Numbered from the stretch's first letter, positions 12,068 to 24,600 are shown. The stretch is 64,000 nucleotides of DNA from Pseudevernia furfuracea (GCA_022315425.1 JAIUPT010000042.1:2418001-2482000), one strand, 5' to 3'. Numbers and translations are program-made. Notes: a model not told the origin generated them from the sequence alone.

Positions 12068-13939
12068 TCAAGACATTGAAGAATCTTTTCCTGGTTGGTT
12101 ATTGTGCGCCTCTAGGTCATGTTTTTCGCTCTTGACACTCCTCCACTCAAGGCCAAGAGCCGCCAAGAAAGCTAGGCCCGAAAACAAAATCCCCATTAGG
12201 AAGACCTTTCGCAATGCGTCATTGTACACATTGAGAAGTGCTGGTATCCTTTCCTCCGGAACCAAACTACGGAATCCGGTGGCACCAGCGGCAATGACGG
12301 CATCAATGTCGACACCAGGCAGTGCTGCATCATAGAGCTCATTGAGGAGAACGGTGCTACCGACAGAAACGAAGATGGCTCCACCTAGACTTTGAAAGGC
12401 GGACACCAGAGCCGAACCAACGGCGATTTGTTCAAGGCTGAGAACACTTTGGACCGCGACGTAGCCTTGCTGGACTGCTATACCGATTCCTACCGATGTA
12501 AGAACCTCGTAGCCAATCCATCTCGAAGAGTCGCTGTTGACTGCTAAAGTGCTGAGAAGACCGGAACCAATGGCTGCGATAGCAGAGCCAAGGATGGCGG
12601 GAGGTGTGAAGTAGCCGATTTTTGAGACGAAAGCACCTGTCAGGATCGCGAGGAGTGAGTTCCCCAACAGGAACGGGATCATGCTGATCCCTGAGCCCAG
12701 CGCACTTTTGCCCCGACACGCCTGGAACCAGACGGGAAGGTAGTAGACTTGGGTCAAAAGGGTGGCATAGACGAAAAAGGTGTTGACACAACCCGCGGCT
12801 ACACTGCGCTGAAGCATAATGGAAGGGGGTATGAGGGCTCGCTCGCCTTTTCGCCATTGCCAGAGTACGAAAAGGATGAGTCCACCTCCCGCGCCCGCAA
12901 GGAGACCAATGACGCGAGAGGTGTGCCAGGCACGAGGTTGTGCACTGTATTGCATAGCCAAGAAAAACATGACTGCTGTTGAGAGAAGTAGTGCATTACC
13001 GGCGAGATCCAGTCCAAGAATCATTCGGGTCAAAGAGTGAGGAGGAGCGTCCTCATCCTGCGGCTTGAAGAATAAGAGGGTCGCCGCGGCTACCAAACCC
13101 CCTAGAGGTAGGTTAAAGTAGAAGCACCAGCGCCAGCTGGTACGGTCCGTGAAGGCACCTCCCAGAATAGGGCCAACAATGGCTCCGACTCCAAACCTGA
13201 AACAAAACAACTCATCAGCAGTATATTCCGACCGACACGAGATTACATGGAGAGGAACGAACGCACATCATTCCAACAATCCCAGCGTACAAGGGTCGTT
13301 TTTTTAGGGGAATACTGCGTGCAACGACAACGTACGCCCCTGTCAGAATCCCAGCGCTTCCTGTTCCAGCAATCGCTCTGCCGACTATGAGAACCTTGGA
13401 GCTTGGCGCCACGCCGCAAATCAGACTCCCAAGTTCAAACACAAAGAGCCCACTGAGGAAAGTCCACTTCACATTTAGCATGCCGTATATGCGTCCGTAT
13501 GTTGGTAGAAAGGAACAGGATGTAATAAGGTATGCACTGGCGTACCAACCGACATCGTTGTAGGAGTGGAACTGATTCGTGATGTGGGGTATCGCCTGAC
13601 ATGAGACTGATCAGCAATGCTAGTCAAGGTAGGAGACCATCGCTCACTCACAGTAGTAATGATAGTCCGATCCAGGGAGACGAGAAATATGGAAACGCAT
13701 ATGGCTATCATGAGACAGAAAAGAGCCAGAGGGGCTGGATATCGGACTGTCTGACTGTCGGATGTGCCATCGTTTGCGGCGGTGTACTTGTCGAGTTCTT
13801 GCGAAGTTGAAGTAGGAGTCTCGGATGTGCCACCTGTGGCAGTATCGTTGACGAGTTTCTGCGAAGAATTCAAGGTAGGAGTCTGATGAGATGCATCTCC
13901 TGCAGGTATTTTCTCGGCGTCGTGGTGCATTAAGGACAT
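12068..13939 (-). CDS. MFS drug:H+ antiporter, DHA2 (14-TM) family, 581 aa
   Basis: Plasma-membrane efflux carrier. Exons 13939-13652, 13595-13267 and 13196-12068, with GT-AG introns and phases that agree. A polar N-tail of about 70 residues with two near-copies of a TATGGTSETPTSTSQEL-type stretch is followed by TM1 (ALFCLMIAICVSIFLVSLDR) with the DRTIITTAIP motif. TM2 has DVGWYASAY, the loop has GRIYG, TM4 has GRAIAGTGSAG, and TM5 carries the antiporter signature GAIVGPILGG followed by WRWCFYFNLP. These match fungal multidrug and toxin-efflux pumps of the DHA2 type. Such pumps often sit in secondary-metabolite clusters, but no scaffold enzyme is nearby, so general xenobiotic export is equally likely. 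The C-terminal tail is short and charged. Confidence 0.93.
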
Positions 13940-15226
13940 GATCTGGTAATGTACTTGGAGACGCAGTTGGTTGATGGTCTCATTTGGCTGTATGGACCTA
14001 GGTCTAGGATGGAAGCTTCGCTTTTCAAGTTGGGTATTCGTCTTCGACATCAGAGTGAGAGGAATGAGCAGAACTATCCATCTACAACATATCACCCAGT
14101 GCCGCGGTCCGCGCCACTCGGAGAAGGCGATTGGATGATGGACAGCAAAGAGAGAGGTAGGTCCAGATGGAGCTTTCAAGAGCCCGGTTCTAACCTAGAG
14201 AGACTGCTTTGACCTCTTTGACCTCTTTGATAGCGCCTCAAGGGTATATGCCTGCCTCAGCACAGAGAGGCTGCTTTGGCGTGAGGGCGGCCGGGCACCT
14301 CATAAACTCTGGAAGTCTAGAAGACCCTCCTAGCCTACGGGAGTGATCTAGCCTGCTACGAAGCAAAGGTAGGCAAGACTGATGATCAGATCCGCATCTT
14401 CAATTCTTCCCAATCCCGCATCGGTTCGTAGGTTCATGGACCTACGAGCCGTTTCCTCTCCAACTAGATTTAACCAGGGTCCAAGCTCAGTATCCACGGA
14501 GTAGAAGAAATCGGGATATGGAGTAAGACCGAGTTTAGAAGACCGAGTTTAGCATCGGGTTGTGGATAGAAAGAGGGGAGCAAAGTATAAGAGTACATAC
14601 TTGCGCTTTAGATAGGTAACGCGTGTCATGATACGAAACTTTGAAGAGCCGTCACACCTAATGTAGTATAGTGGATTGCAATGGTTGAGGGAGTATTGAC
14701 CTTTCGAGCCACCTTGGCTAAGAGAGTGGAGTAAAAGCCATGTTCTAGTCATGTATAGCGGGAGATTTTGGTGGGGAAAATGGGGAAAATGGGGAAAATC
14801 CAAGCCTCAAAAAAAAGGCCGTCGGCAATAGAATATGTTATGTATTATGTAAGCAAATGTCATGGCAATTAGAGTTTGATCTAGCATCTCATTTTAGCGT
14901 ATTCACCGGAACATATTTTTACCTACCTTATCTTACTCACGCTACTGGATTCCTTGCTTGGATTCTCATCCCTCCCAACGCTACTCCTATCATTCCTCGC
15001 TTTACAACATTTTATTGCCATTCTTCTGCTGTAGTATGCCGATCCACTATTGGCATTGTACTCTGCTGTCTGATCTTCAAAATGCTACTGGCGTTCCGAA
15101 GCAACCCTGGCTCATAGGAGATAACTCATATATTGCTCATTCATCATTGCCTGAGTACCAAGGAGTCAAGCCTTACGATTTGCACCATCTCAAAGCATCT
15201 TGCTCTTGCTTCACCTCGCTCTCATC
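13940..15226. other. Intergenic, nothing recognised
   Basis: Divergent promoter region between the efflux pump (start 13939) and the thioesterase-like gene (start 15227). A short GGGGAAAAT triplet repeat lies near 14774-14799. No gene is supported. Confidence 0.55.
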
Positions 15227-16334
15227 ATGGGCTACCAATTCTTTTCTTCGCTCCTTACAGTACTCCTACTGGATTTTCTACACTTGAATTTCGCATGGAA
15301 GCTGACAATATTGGCATTGATTGTTACCGACATCAAAACTTTCCCTTTTGTCTGGCATGTATGTAACTATTCTACCTTTGACTTCTCGCTCACATCCTTG
15401 CTGACATCTTCGCCACCTGAAAAGCTTCGTCTGCTCAATGCCCTACGATTTGTACTACCTTCACAACGAGCCGAGCATGAACCAACACCGAATTCCATTT
15501 TTCAGCCTCTGGTCACCTCTTCGCATTGTTCCCTGAGCGAAATGGACTTCAATTGGCACAGTTAGACCAACCCATCTTTTCCACCCTGACCATATCTCCT
15601 CGGCTCAATGCTTACTCAAAACCCCAGAGTCAAATAGCACCTACTATTCCGACCTCGACATTGCGCGAACGCACTTACTATGCACACTCTTCTCCGTCGG
15701 CATCGACCATGCTCGACACAAGCATGGCAACGGCTTACTCAACCTCCGCAAGGGTAGCTTCACGATCAGGTTGGGCGCGGTCAAGTGTTCCTTCAAACGC
15801 GAAATCAGACCCTACCAGCGCTACGAGATGTGGACTCGTATCCTGTCCTGGGAAACCAAATGGCTCTATACCATCACGCATTTTGTCCGCCAGGACGTGA
15901 AAAGCGGCCAAGGCATCGTTTGCGCCACCGCCATCAGCAAATGCGTTTTCAAATCGGGCCGGAGGACGATCTCTCCGGAAGTCATGCTCCGTTCCTCGGG
16001 GTTGCTGCCGTTCGATGGGTTCCTGCGACCGGTTTTCCCCCTGGCGGCTCATCCCCATATCACGTTGGATGAAGTGCCGCAGCAAGAAGACGCCGGCGCC
16101 GCGCATGGGCATCAGCTTGAAGCAGACACCTCGCTACGATCCGAAAGTCTTGATGGAGATGCGTGGATAGAACGTCCACCGGCAAAGCAAGTGCATACGG
16201 GTGGATGGACGTCGGTGATGATTGAAAACGAGAGACAGCGCGGCATGGGAATAGTGAACGTGGGGGATCTTGACAACTTGGAGCAAGACTTTGTCGCGGA
16301 TGTAGATTTGCTTGCAAGACATTTCGATCTATGA
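15227..16334 (+). CDS. THEM6-type thioesterase-like protein (324 aa)
   Basis: Hot-dog-fold, 4HBT-like protein. Exons 15227-15358, 15425-15560 and 15628-16334. The introns start GTATGT and GTTAGA and end AAAG and CCCCAG. The joins give FVWHLRLLNALRF and NWHKSNSTYYSDLDIARTH, the latter a hallmark of this family (DxDxxxH-type stretch). The N-terminus is a hydrophobic anchor, so the protein is probably membrane-bound. The core continues with GAVKCSFKREI, YEMWTRILSW and KWLYTITHFV, typical of acyl-thioesterase-like hot-dog strands. The C-terminal half (about residues 230-324) is a longer, variable fungal extension. The substrate is unknown. The fatty-acid elongase gene lies 570 bases away, tail to tail. 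Confidence 0.85.
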
Positions 16335-16906
16335 ACACACTTGTGATATATACATACATGACACGTCATGGCCTATCATCGTTTGTATCACTCACGTGCT
16401 TAGGACGCTGTATGCAGAATCCATGGCTTTTCGACAGTATAGAGTACCTTACATCCCCTTCCTTGAAACGCACCACGGTTCAACTTGACGACAATTGCGC
16501 CCGCGATTCAGTTTTTTTTACTGACGCTGTTTGCCCCCCTCCCCTGCGCTTCTCAAATTAATTACTTGCATAGAGGCTTCTACTGGAAAATACTATCATC
16601 CGAAATTTGCCATGTTGTGCCAAGACGATGATGTAGAGTATCCATGTGCCCGCGCCCGATTGGAAAGACATTTCCCCGCCAAATGCGCCCATGAGTTGGA
16701 GTCCATACGCTTTCTCGAACCAGACCCCCTTTTTTTTTCACACACAGATCCGCCTTCATCGGTCCGAACTTTTTTATGCATTCATTCATTCATTCGTTCA
16801 TTCGTTCATTTATTCATTCATCCAATCCATTCCATTCCAGCATCCATGACCTCTACCTACCCTACTCTACTCTACTCTACTCTACTCTCCTCTCCTTTAC
16901 TCTCCT
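16335..16906. repeat. Intergenic with two microsatellites
   Basis: Convergent intergenic space between the thioesterase-like gene and the elongase. It holds a degenerate TTCA tetranucleotide array at about 16779-16825 and a CTACT pentanucleotide array at about 16857-16890. Open frames through these arrays are artefacts of the repeats. Confidence 0.75.
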
Positions 16907-18201
16907 CTACCCCCGAGCTTCACACCGCGTCAAGACCGTCCCGTCCCGTCTCGACGGGCGGCCGCACGAACTGCTTCTTTCACATCCACCACCACCTTTT
17001 CCGCCCCCGCTCGCTTTCCTCAACCTAGCCGCAGCGGCGACGCCGCCGCGGTACGTGATCAGGTAGAACGACACGAAGAGCGCGAGATACGACGTCAAGA
17101 TGACGCATCCCATGGACGCGGCGAATCCGCTTCCGGCGCACGGGCCCTTGTGTGGCAGCCGCCGGGGGAAATAGGTGCTGGCGGCGAGGTTGTAGCTGGC
17201 GAAGTAGATGAATCCTGGACGCGCGTGATCACGATTTCGTTAGCCACTAGCAGCCTTTAGTGTGTAGAGTGGGTTGTGTATTATGAGCTGAGCTGCTGGT
17301 TGTGTGGGGGAGATGAACGCCGGGGGGGGGGGGTTACCGAGATCGATAATGAATTGAAGGATCTGAAGCCGTGTGATCCATTCTTTCCACCAGATGCGGA
17401 TCCCGCGGGAGCTTTGGAAGTAGTACCAGTACATGAGCACGTGGACGAGCAGGTTCAGAGTGATGGGTACCCAGGATACGGACGTGTGGCCTGCTAGCTG
17501 GGTGTAGCAGAGGAGGACTGTTGCGCCGTGGTGGTAGCAGTGGAGGAATGCTAATTGGGAGGGTCAGTGAGTGAGAAGGGAGGGGGGGGAGAGATGGACG
17601 AGTGCTGCTGAGGAGGGGGGAGATTTACTCATGGGTTTCTTTTTTAGAACGAGGAATAGGGTGTCGATCAGTTCGAAGTATTTGGTTAGGTAGTTCACCT
17701 GGGGGCTTTCTCAGTGATTCATGCTTCGTTTGATTGATTGATTGATTGCGCGGTGTAGAAATTGCAATGCGAAAAAAAGAAAAAAAAACTGACATAGTAC
17801 AGAGTCACCAGCCTCTTTGTCCATCCTCCAGACCCGCAGATGCTATGATAGATTCCACGCTTCCACAACCCCGGCCCTAGCTCCTCGACGAAGAGGCAAA
17901 GCAAAAACGCACTCAGGATCGACAGGAAGAGATTGTGTAGTAGAAACAAACTCGTCAGTTCGAACGCCGGTCGACTCTTCATCGACCTCCGGCCGTAGAA
18001 AATCATCAAGTAGTAAAGTGCAATGACAACTGCCGTCTCTTTCGCCGTCGACATGGCCGTTTGCCCGGGGATGAAGAGGAATTCGGTCGGTGGGTAGCCC
18101 GTTGCTGCCGTCCACATCCGAGACAACAGCTTCCATGGTGATGCGTCGAAAGATGCGGGCGACGGTAGCCACCAGTGAAGATCCGGCGCGCTTCCTTCCA
18201 T
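16907..18201 (-). CDS. ELO-family very-long-chain fatty acid elongase (332 aa)
   Basis: 3-ketoacyl-CoA synthase of the ER membrane elongation cycle (GNS1/SUR4 family). Exons 18201-17794, 17698-17629, 17550-17338 and 17214-16907. The joined product shows LTKYFELIDTLFLVLKKKP, the catalytic histidine box TFLHCYHHGA (HxxHH at residues 163-167), then HVLMYWYY and LQILQFIIDLGF. This is the standard order for the family, with about seven hydrophobic segments. The C-terminal tail is Gly/Arg-rich and lacks an obvious lysine ER-retrieval motif. The intron after IDLG contains a long G run, which could be length-variable. It probably serves sphingolipid or VLCFA synthesis. The chain length handled cannot be told from the sequence. 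Confidence 0.92.
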
Positions 18202-19810
18202 CGTAGTGAGGTGGTGGCTCGAGATGTGAAGGATGGACTAGAGGAGTATGCAAGACGGTGAAGACGCCCGAACACAGGCGGTGCAGGTCACTGTGTGTGT
18301 GTTCTTGTCAGCTCATGCGGTGTTCGAATGCAATGAAATATAGCAGCTTCAATCAGAGATGTTTGGATGGAACATAGCACATTCGAACACGCTCATTCAT
18401 GGCTGGCCGCTAACAATCATCTGATGGGGGAACGTCCTATATTACTAGTCCAGTTAAGGCGGCAAGCGATAATGTGTACGTCCGATTGGACGCACGGACT
18501 ACGAAATGCACACACTTCAACGTAGGGCCATGTTGGCCATAGAGCAAGAGTTAGAATCACGGTCGTAATTTCCCCGAGATGCAATCGTATTTGATTGTCA
18601 GGGCCCACTTTCTGGTAGATAGATAGATCCGAACAGATGCCGTGTAGTTGACACTGCTGGCTGACAAGATTAGGTCTAGACTGTTTGAACCAGCTATTTC
18701 GCATTGACACCAACTGCTTCTTTGGGACATTGGAAAAGTTAGGCTTATATCCCATGTTGTATTTCGCAAGTTTGTGAAGGACGAGCTGAAGCTAAAAGAT
18801 ACCGAAGTTTTTAGGGGAAAGATGCTATGTATTAGAAGCGGTGGTTTAGGGGGTCCAGGTCAAAGCGCATATCTTAAGCTTCCGAGCCAGGAGACGCTTG
18901 AGCGGTTGAGCCCCCATAATTCATTACGTAATCAATTCCCCGCCATCCCTCCAACATTATATTGAAAACATTAATGATACTGTAGATCCGGGTAATTTAT
19001 CTACACTAGTGAAAGAAGTGAAAGAAAGAACCTTCTAAAGCGCGTCTACAGCAGTTCAGGACGTCCGATCGCAACTCTCCTATTTCTATCCCTGTCAGTG
19101 CCCCTGCCCCTCTCCACTGCTAATGACCCGAGATACAACGTACCTACACCATACTACTGAAGTCCCCTAAAGAGCCGCTTCATGCTAGCTCCGGACTGAT
19201 GCCGTCAACTGAACACTGCTGGCCCAACGACATCTAGATCTTTCTGGCGTTGACATAGATTTATTTCTTGAGTAGTCGACTTTCGATCTACATAAGCCTC
19301 TTCTCTACTGTTCGTAGGCTAGATGCCGCTACGGCATATCTCATCCTATGGAGTCCACCGAGGCCCCCTTTTTCTTGAGTAGTAGCCTCGGATTCGAGAC
19401 ATCGCGTCATCCGAGGTGGTGATGATCAAAATGCTGACGTGGTTCTCCAGTGCAGCCAAAGTCCAAGCTTTGCTACTGCCCCTGATCCGCTTCTGGATGC
19501 GGTATGTACTCCGTCTTGGAGCGCTCTCGGCTTTCCCAATCTACCTGACTAGGACTCATCAAGCTGGCGCTGACATATCATTCCTATAACGAGGCCTCCC
19601 GAGTCCTGGCTGCGAAGATCGGTACCCAGCCCCCTGTCAAAAATAGCGTCGAGGGGTTTGGCACGGAAAGGACAGCTACAACGCGTTATGGACCACCAGA
19701 ACCAACAAAAGGGTTGAGACACCTCTGCCTCATCAAGGAAGGCATCTTTTCTCAACTTTGAGCTCGATTGCAAGCTTGGCCGAAATCGACCATCTGATAG
19801 AATCACCACT
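18202..19810. other. Intergenic, nothing recognised
   Basis: Divergent promoter region between the elongase (start 18201) and the intronless P450 (start 19811). No gene or repeat is supported. Small hairpins occur (for example CCTCGGAT/ATCCGAGG near 19384-19414) but they are isolated. Confidence 0.5.
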
Positions 19811-21451
19811 ATGGAATACAAGTTAGGATTTCCATCTCTGCTGTTTCTCGCCTTGGTGATCACCTTCTGCATCGCAACGCTTTCGTCTCTTACACGCCCC
19901 GCTACATGGCTATACTCGTTTTTTGTTTTTGTACCATCCTACTGCATCATATATCGGTCTTGGATATACCCATTCTACCTCTCGCCACTTCGCTCCGTGC
20001 CCACCGTCCCGGGGTTTCCGCTATGGGGTCAGACTCTCTCGGTCATTACAGAAGAGGTCGGCGTCCCTCAGAGGCGCTGGCACAAGCAACATGGCCCAAT
20101 TTTACGATATTTTTTACTCTTCGGTCGCACTAGACTCTCGATCATCGACGACGAAGCGCTAAAACAGATCACAATCAAAAACCCGTACACATGGCGCAAA
20201 CCACCCTTGGCTAAACAATTTTTGATACCCTTACTGGACGATGGAGTCCTGCTAGCTGAAGGAGAAGCCCACGTTCAGCAACGAAAAGCGCTTGCGCCAG
20301 GGTTTTCCATCTCTTCAATCAAGGCGCTCTCACCAATTTTCTGGCGCAAAGCACTACTGCTGTCCAAACTTTGGCGAACCGAATTAAGAAAGGCTAGTGT
20401 CCAAATCTCTTCCATCGAGGTCCTTGAATGGTTGAATCGAACAACACTCGATATCATCGGAGAAGCCGGCTTCGGAGCCAACTTCGACTCGCTGAACCAT
20501 CCCGAGACACCGATCAGAGGGGCATACGAACGATTCTTCAAATTCGACAGTTGGGACCGACTGTTCCATGGACTTCACTCTCAATCGACTTTAGCAAAGT
20601 ACTTGCCCATGAGAGCGAAGCGCGAGACTGTAGCAGCCCGTCGCACAATTGTCAGCATCGCGTCCGCTATCATCCAGAACAAGCAGTCCAAGAAGCTTTC
20701 CCAAACGCTTTCCCGCGAAAAGGACATCATTGCACTAATTGTACGTGATAATTCGACGGCAAATGGCACGCTGGAGGGCAAAATGAACTTCGAAACGATG
20801 AGAGATCAAGTGATGACCTTCCTCGGCGCCGGTCACGATACCACCGCATCTGGAGTTGCCTGGACCCTACATCTGCTCTCCAAGCATCCTTCCACGCAAG
20901 AAAAACTACGGAGCGAAATCCAAGAGTACATGCCCTTTCTCTTCTCCCAGAGCCGCGAAGATGAATCTCAGCTTGCAACAATCGACGAGGATCGGCTACC
21001 GTACCTCAACAACGTCTGCCGCGAGAGTCTCCGCTACATCCCACCAATTCCTATGGTCGTGCGGCAGAACATGGCCGAGGATCAGCTCTGCGGCTATCGT
21101 ATCCCCGTTGGGACCACTGTCCAAATCATCTCCAACACCATCAACCGGGCCCCTGAATTTTGGGGCCAAAGGGCGGATGAATTCGATCCGGACCGATGGG
21201 ACCATTTGCCAGAGACGCACACGGCGAATGCGTATATGACCTTTCTCCACGGTCCGAGGGGATGCATAGGGAAGAAATTCACGGAGACGGAGATGAAGAC
21301 GCTTTTATGTTGCTTGCTGAGCATGTTTAAATTCGATGTCGATGATTCGGTGGCTGATGCTGAGGATTGGAAAATGTGGAGGATCACCCTCAGACCAAAA
21401 GACGGGATCACGTTGAAAGTCACGCCGTTGCCGTGGACTTCGTTTGCGTGA
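19811..21451 (+). CDS. Cytochrome P450 monooxygenase, intronless (546 aa)
   Basis: Heme-thiolate monooxygenase with two N-terminal hydrophobic segments (residues 8-28 and 33-48), so likely an ER-anchored enzyme. Signatures: I-helix AGHDTT (340-345), ExxR (E405-R408), FDPDRW (458-463) and heme loop FLHGPRGCIG with Cys485. The gene is a single uninterrupted frame with a clear ATG at 19811. This is unusual beside the other two P450s in the window, which have two and three introns. Its closest relative in the window by motif spacing is the P450 at 4543-6268. The frame continues cleanly to a stop at 21449-21451. The substrate is unknown. Confidence 0.94.
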   Translation: MEYKLGFPSLLFLALVITFCIATLSSLTRPATWLYSFFVFVPSYCIIYRSWIYPFYLSPLRSVPTVPGFPLWGQTLSVITEEVGVPQRRWHKQHGPILRYFLLFGRTRLSIIDDEALKQITIKNPYTWRKPPLAKQFLIPLLDDGVLLAEGEAHVQQRKALAPGFSISSIKALSPIFWRKALLLSKLWRTELRKASVQISSIEVLEWLNRTTLDIIGEAGFGANFDSLNHPETPIRGAYERFFKFDSWDRLFHGLHSQSTLAKYLPMRAKRETVAARRTIVSIASAIIQNKQSKKLSQTLSREKDIIALIVRDNSTANGTLEGKMNFETMRDQVMTFLGAGHDTTASGVAWTLHLLSKHPSTQEKLRSEIQEYMPFLFSQSREDESQLATIDEDRLPYLNNVCRESLRYIPPIPMVVRQNMAEDQLCGYRIPVGTTVQIISNTINRAPEFWGQRADEFDPDRWDHLPETHTANAYMTFLHGPRGCIGKKFTETEMKTLLCCLLSMFKFDVDDSVADAEDWKMWRITLRPKDGITLKVTPLPWTSFA

Positions 21452-22867
21452 CCTACTCACCGCTGCGTATGCACTTTCCGGAGAAGCTGAGGGGGTCGTC
21501 TGGATTATTATATTCACGGGGGCAGATAGGGGAAATTGTTCTCCTTGTCGGCTGGGAAAGAGAAAGACGGCCCATTGGAATCCACGTGGTCATAGCTATG
21601 TTAGTTAGATTCTTTGTGATACAGAACGCTTCGCCCCCGTCTGTTGCTTCTACCTGTAGATAGTGCAACTTCTTCATCATGTCTCCTTTTTTTCGGAAGA
21701 TAAGCCTTCGATGCACATACTTGATGTCCCTCTGGAAAAAAACCAACCCAAGCCGGTGATCTCGCCACCTCTCTTCTTCTCGCCCTGCACGCAAAGATCT
21801 GGCGCTGGCAAATGCGCGGCGGCATAAAGAACGATCCAGCCCAGCTGCTACGATCGGTCCGTCTGCCTAGGTCCCATGCCATCGATATCGACGGACGCGG
21901 GGCCCACTGTCTCAGATCGAAGTCAGCTCAAGGGTTTGTATTGGATGGGGACACCAACGGCCTCGGCGCTCGCTTACTACTATTCATATCTCTATCAGGA
22001 ATCCCTGACTGACGACCACGATCGGCTGATCCGTCAATGTATTTATTTACGGCCGTGTATGGCACCTCCTCCTCCCCTTCGGGCAGCTGACAACACTGAC
22101 AGTGCCCGATCTGGGGGGTGGATTCCGGTCGCTCCTATCCGTATGATGTTGCGTTGTTCGCCGCGGGGCTGCGATGTTGGCAAAGGGACGGTGGGTGATG
22201 ATGTCGGGATTCGACATGCCATCGGACGAGCTATCCGAGGGAAAGAAGGGGAGTGATTTGGAGCTGGGAAAAGTGCATCCGGGGGAACCGAAGTGTTCGG
22301 CGCGGGTTCTGGACGGCGTTGCGGAGGGATCTCAACATGAATGGAGGGGTGAATCGAGAGAGATGAGGGGCTTGCTTCGAGCAAGCAGCCATTTTTTCTT
22401 GTCTTGCAAGATCGACGGAGGAGCGGAATGAGGTATCGATCGTCTTTCTCAACCGATGGAAGAATGGAGAATAGGAATAATAAGGAGGAAGAAAAGAACT
22501 GCGGGTCTTTCAAAGTAGGTTTTAGAGTCTCGGGCATCAAGAGCGAAATGGCAATTAGAAGAACGGAATTTATTGGCTGTAGTCAGAGCCGCTAACCAGA
22601 GTTGGAAGCGCTGAGGTGACAACAACCCAAGCGCAAATCTTGCCCGCCGGATTTTGCTCTATCTTCAAGTATATTTTTCACTCGTAGCATGCCACACACA
22701 CACTTCAAACATCTTGTTCGAGTCCAGCAAGTAAAAGCTAATCAACATTTCAACTGTACCCCTGAACAATACCTAGTTCGTGATGTGTCCAGATGATCTA
22801 TTAGCTAGCTACACAGGACTTGGGGTTCGCGGTCAGCGATCCGCAGATATGATTATGATCCTCTGCG
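21452..22867. other. Intergenic, nothing recognised
   Basis: Downstream of the intronless P450. Several overlapping open frames on both strands reach 90-165 residues but are Pro/Ser/Arg-rich, mutually antisense, and without domains. I regard them as chance. Confidence 0.5.
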
Positions 22868-23471
22868 TCAGAGTTCAAGCCATCGGTCAGTCTCGGCACA
22901 TTCAAGGACTCTCGCGCCAATCTTTCTCCCAACGCGTGCGAGCTCGGATCTAAACCATGATTTCTGATCGACATCGACATCTCCAAGGCTTGGAGCAATT
23001 GTCAACGGCCACACCGTCAGACTAGCCAGAAATGGCTTGATATCCCCAGTCGTGTTCAGCGTGATTGAAGTCTTGTGGGAGGATGAGTTGGCTCTCTCCG
23101 TGGCTTTGAACCTTTCGAGATAGTAGGACAGGCTAGATGCATGGCCGTTGGCCATGATTTTCATGTGAGAGAGACATTCCAAGCGCTGCTCATATGCGAA
23201 GTCATCGAAATACGGGCAGACTGAGTTTGAGAACTCTCAAGCGTGTGCTATTAACAAGCATCCTCGCGGCGCAGTATTGATTCCAGACGGTGGCGTACGC
23301 AGGACTTGAGTAGCTGCAGACCACTGGGGAATAGGAATCCCTCGTGGGCCATGGATGAGGGTTTGACAGAGTGTGTCGCTGGTAACGCCAAGTCCTTGGG
23401 ACGTGGGCTGTCCGGTCTTGCAACGCCTTGTCAAGATCTCGTGCCTCTTTTATTGAGATCCTTGATTCCAA
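22868..23471 (-). pseudogene. C-terminal fragment of a fungal transcription factor (Zn2Cys6-associated type), frameshifted
   Basis: Two adjoining minus-strand frames, 23471-23202 and about 23220-22868, read as one protein end. The first has PWPTRDSYSPVV...SSPAYATVWNQY and then RMLVNS. The second continues YEQRLECLSHMKI...FLASLTVWPLTIA, then WFRSELARVGRKIGARVLECAETDRW. This matches my memory of the C-terminus of fungal Zn2Cys6 regulators. The N-terminal zinc cluster and middle domain are missing: only about 320 bases separate it from the SDR start. A frame change occurs near 23215. It is therefore best read as a truncated, probably inactive remnant lying head to head with the SDR gene. Confidence 0.5.
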
Positions 23472-23791
23472 ACTCGCCAGGACCAGTCATATCTCAGGCG
23501 TACAAGTAGAGTACTCTACTCTCTACACACCGGGGATAACTCCGGCTGAAAGGTTATGCTCTAAGCAAAATACACTAGCCTATCTATATTTAGCTAATGC
23601 CGAAGGATATAGTGTATGTTAACTCCGTCTTACTTCAATATCATGCATCGTGCGTTTCTTCTAAGAGAGACTGGCTCCCCGTAATCTGAATACTATATAT
23701 TCGACAAGTTCCTTCACAGGCATGGAATTGCCTACTTCAATCCATTCAATCAGAGTAGCTTTCCAACTCATAGTCCCCGGACATCTTAAGT
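23472..23791. other. Short intergenic region with a palindrome
   Basis: Separates the transcription-factor remnant from the SDR gene. It contains the perfect 14-bp palindrome GTAGAGTACTCTAC at about 23507-23520. No gene is present. Confidence 0.55.
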
Positions 23792-24600
23792 ATGACTTCA
23801 ACAATCGTCCTCATTACAGGTAAGAACACCAGCGGTGAACTTGAAATGATTCATCTGCTGATATCAATGGCGTAGGGGCCAACTCCGGAGTGGGTTTGGC
23901 GGCAGCAAAGGTGATAGCCTGCGCATCGGAGCACTTCCATGTCATCATGGCCTGTCGGTCTCTTGAGAAAGCAAAAAGCGCAATGTCAGAGATCGAGGTA
24001 GCTGGTACGCAAGGCCATCTATCAACGGTGCAGCTAGATGTCACCGACGAAAAATCCATCGAACAAGCCGCGGCACTTGTCCAACAGAAATTCGGACGAC
24101 TCGACGTGCTAGTTAACAACGCCGCAGTCGGCAGCAGAGATCCAGATGTCAAGACTCGCCTTCAACTGAGCATGGACACCAACGTGATCGGACCGGCGGT
24201 GGTTGCGGCGGCTTTCAGGCCTTTGTTGCTCAAGTCGCAAAAACCATACTCCATCTACGTGAGCAGCGGCGCGGGATCAATGGGCAGGGCTTCCGATCCG
24301 ACTTCGGCGACCTACCGTAGCTTGTCGAATGGAGAAGGTTATCGTGCAAGCAAGGCGGCCCTCAACATGATTGCCTTACAGGAGTCGATCGAGTTCAGTG
24401 AGACAGCCCTAAAGGTTTTCGCTTTCTGTCCGGGATTCGTACGCTCAAATCTTCGTGGCCAGAGCGAAGAGGCCAGAAGTGGATGGGGGAAGGCTGGAGA
24501 TCCGAAACGTTCTGGAGAGACTCTTCTGAGCATCATACAAGGGGAGCGAGATACAGATGCTAGTAAATTTGTTCACAACGATGGTGTCTATCCCTGGTGA
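23792..24600 (+). CDS. Short-chain dehydrogenase/reductase (250 aa)
   Basis: NAD(P)-dependent oxidoreductase with a Rossmann fold. Exon 1, 23792-23819, encodes only MTSTIVLIT and one base. After a 56-base intron (GTAAGA...GTAG), exon 2 (23876-24600) completes the cofactor motif TGANSGVG (residues 9-16). Other sites: a VNNAA loop at 89-93, a Ser pair at 139-140, and the catalytic Tyr165-x3-Lys169 (YRASK). The length is typical of classical SDRs. ACRS after the second strand suggests NADP(H) preference, but this is weak. It lies head to head with the transcription-factor remnant. The carbonyl-reductase-like C-terminus ends PW. The substrate is unknown. Confidence 0.92.

Noticed and set aside
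21453..22540. Several minus-strand frames of 93-165 codons
   Set aside because: They overlap each other and plus-strand frames, are Arg/Pro/Ser-rich, and show no conserved motif or intron logic.
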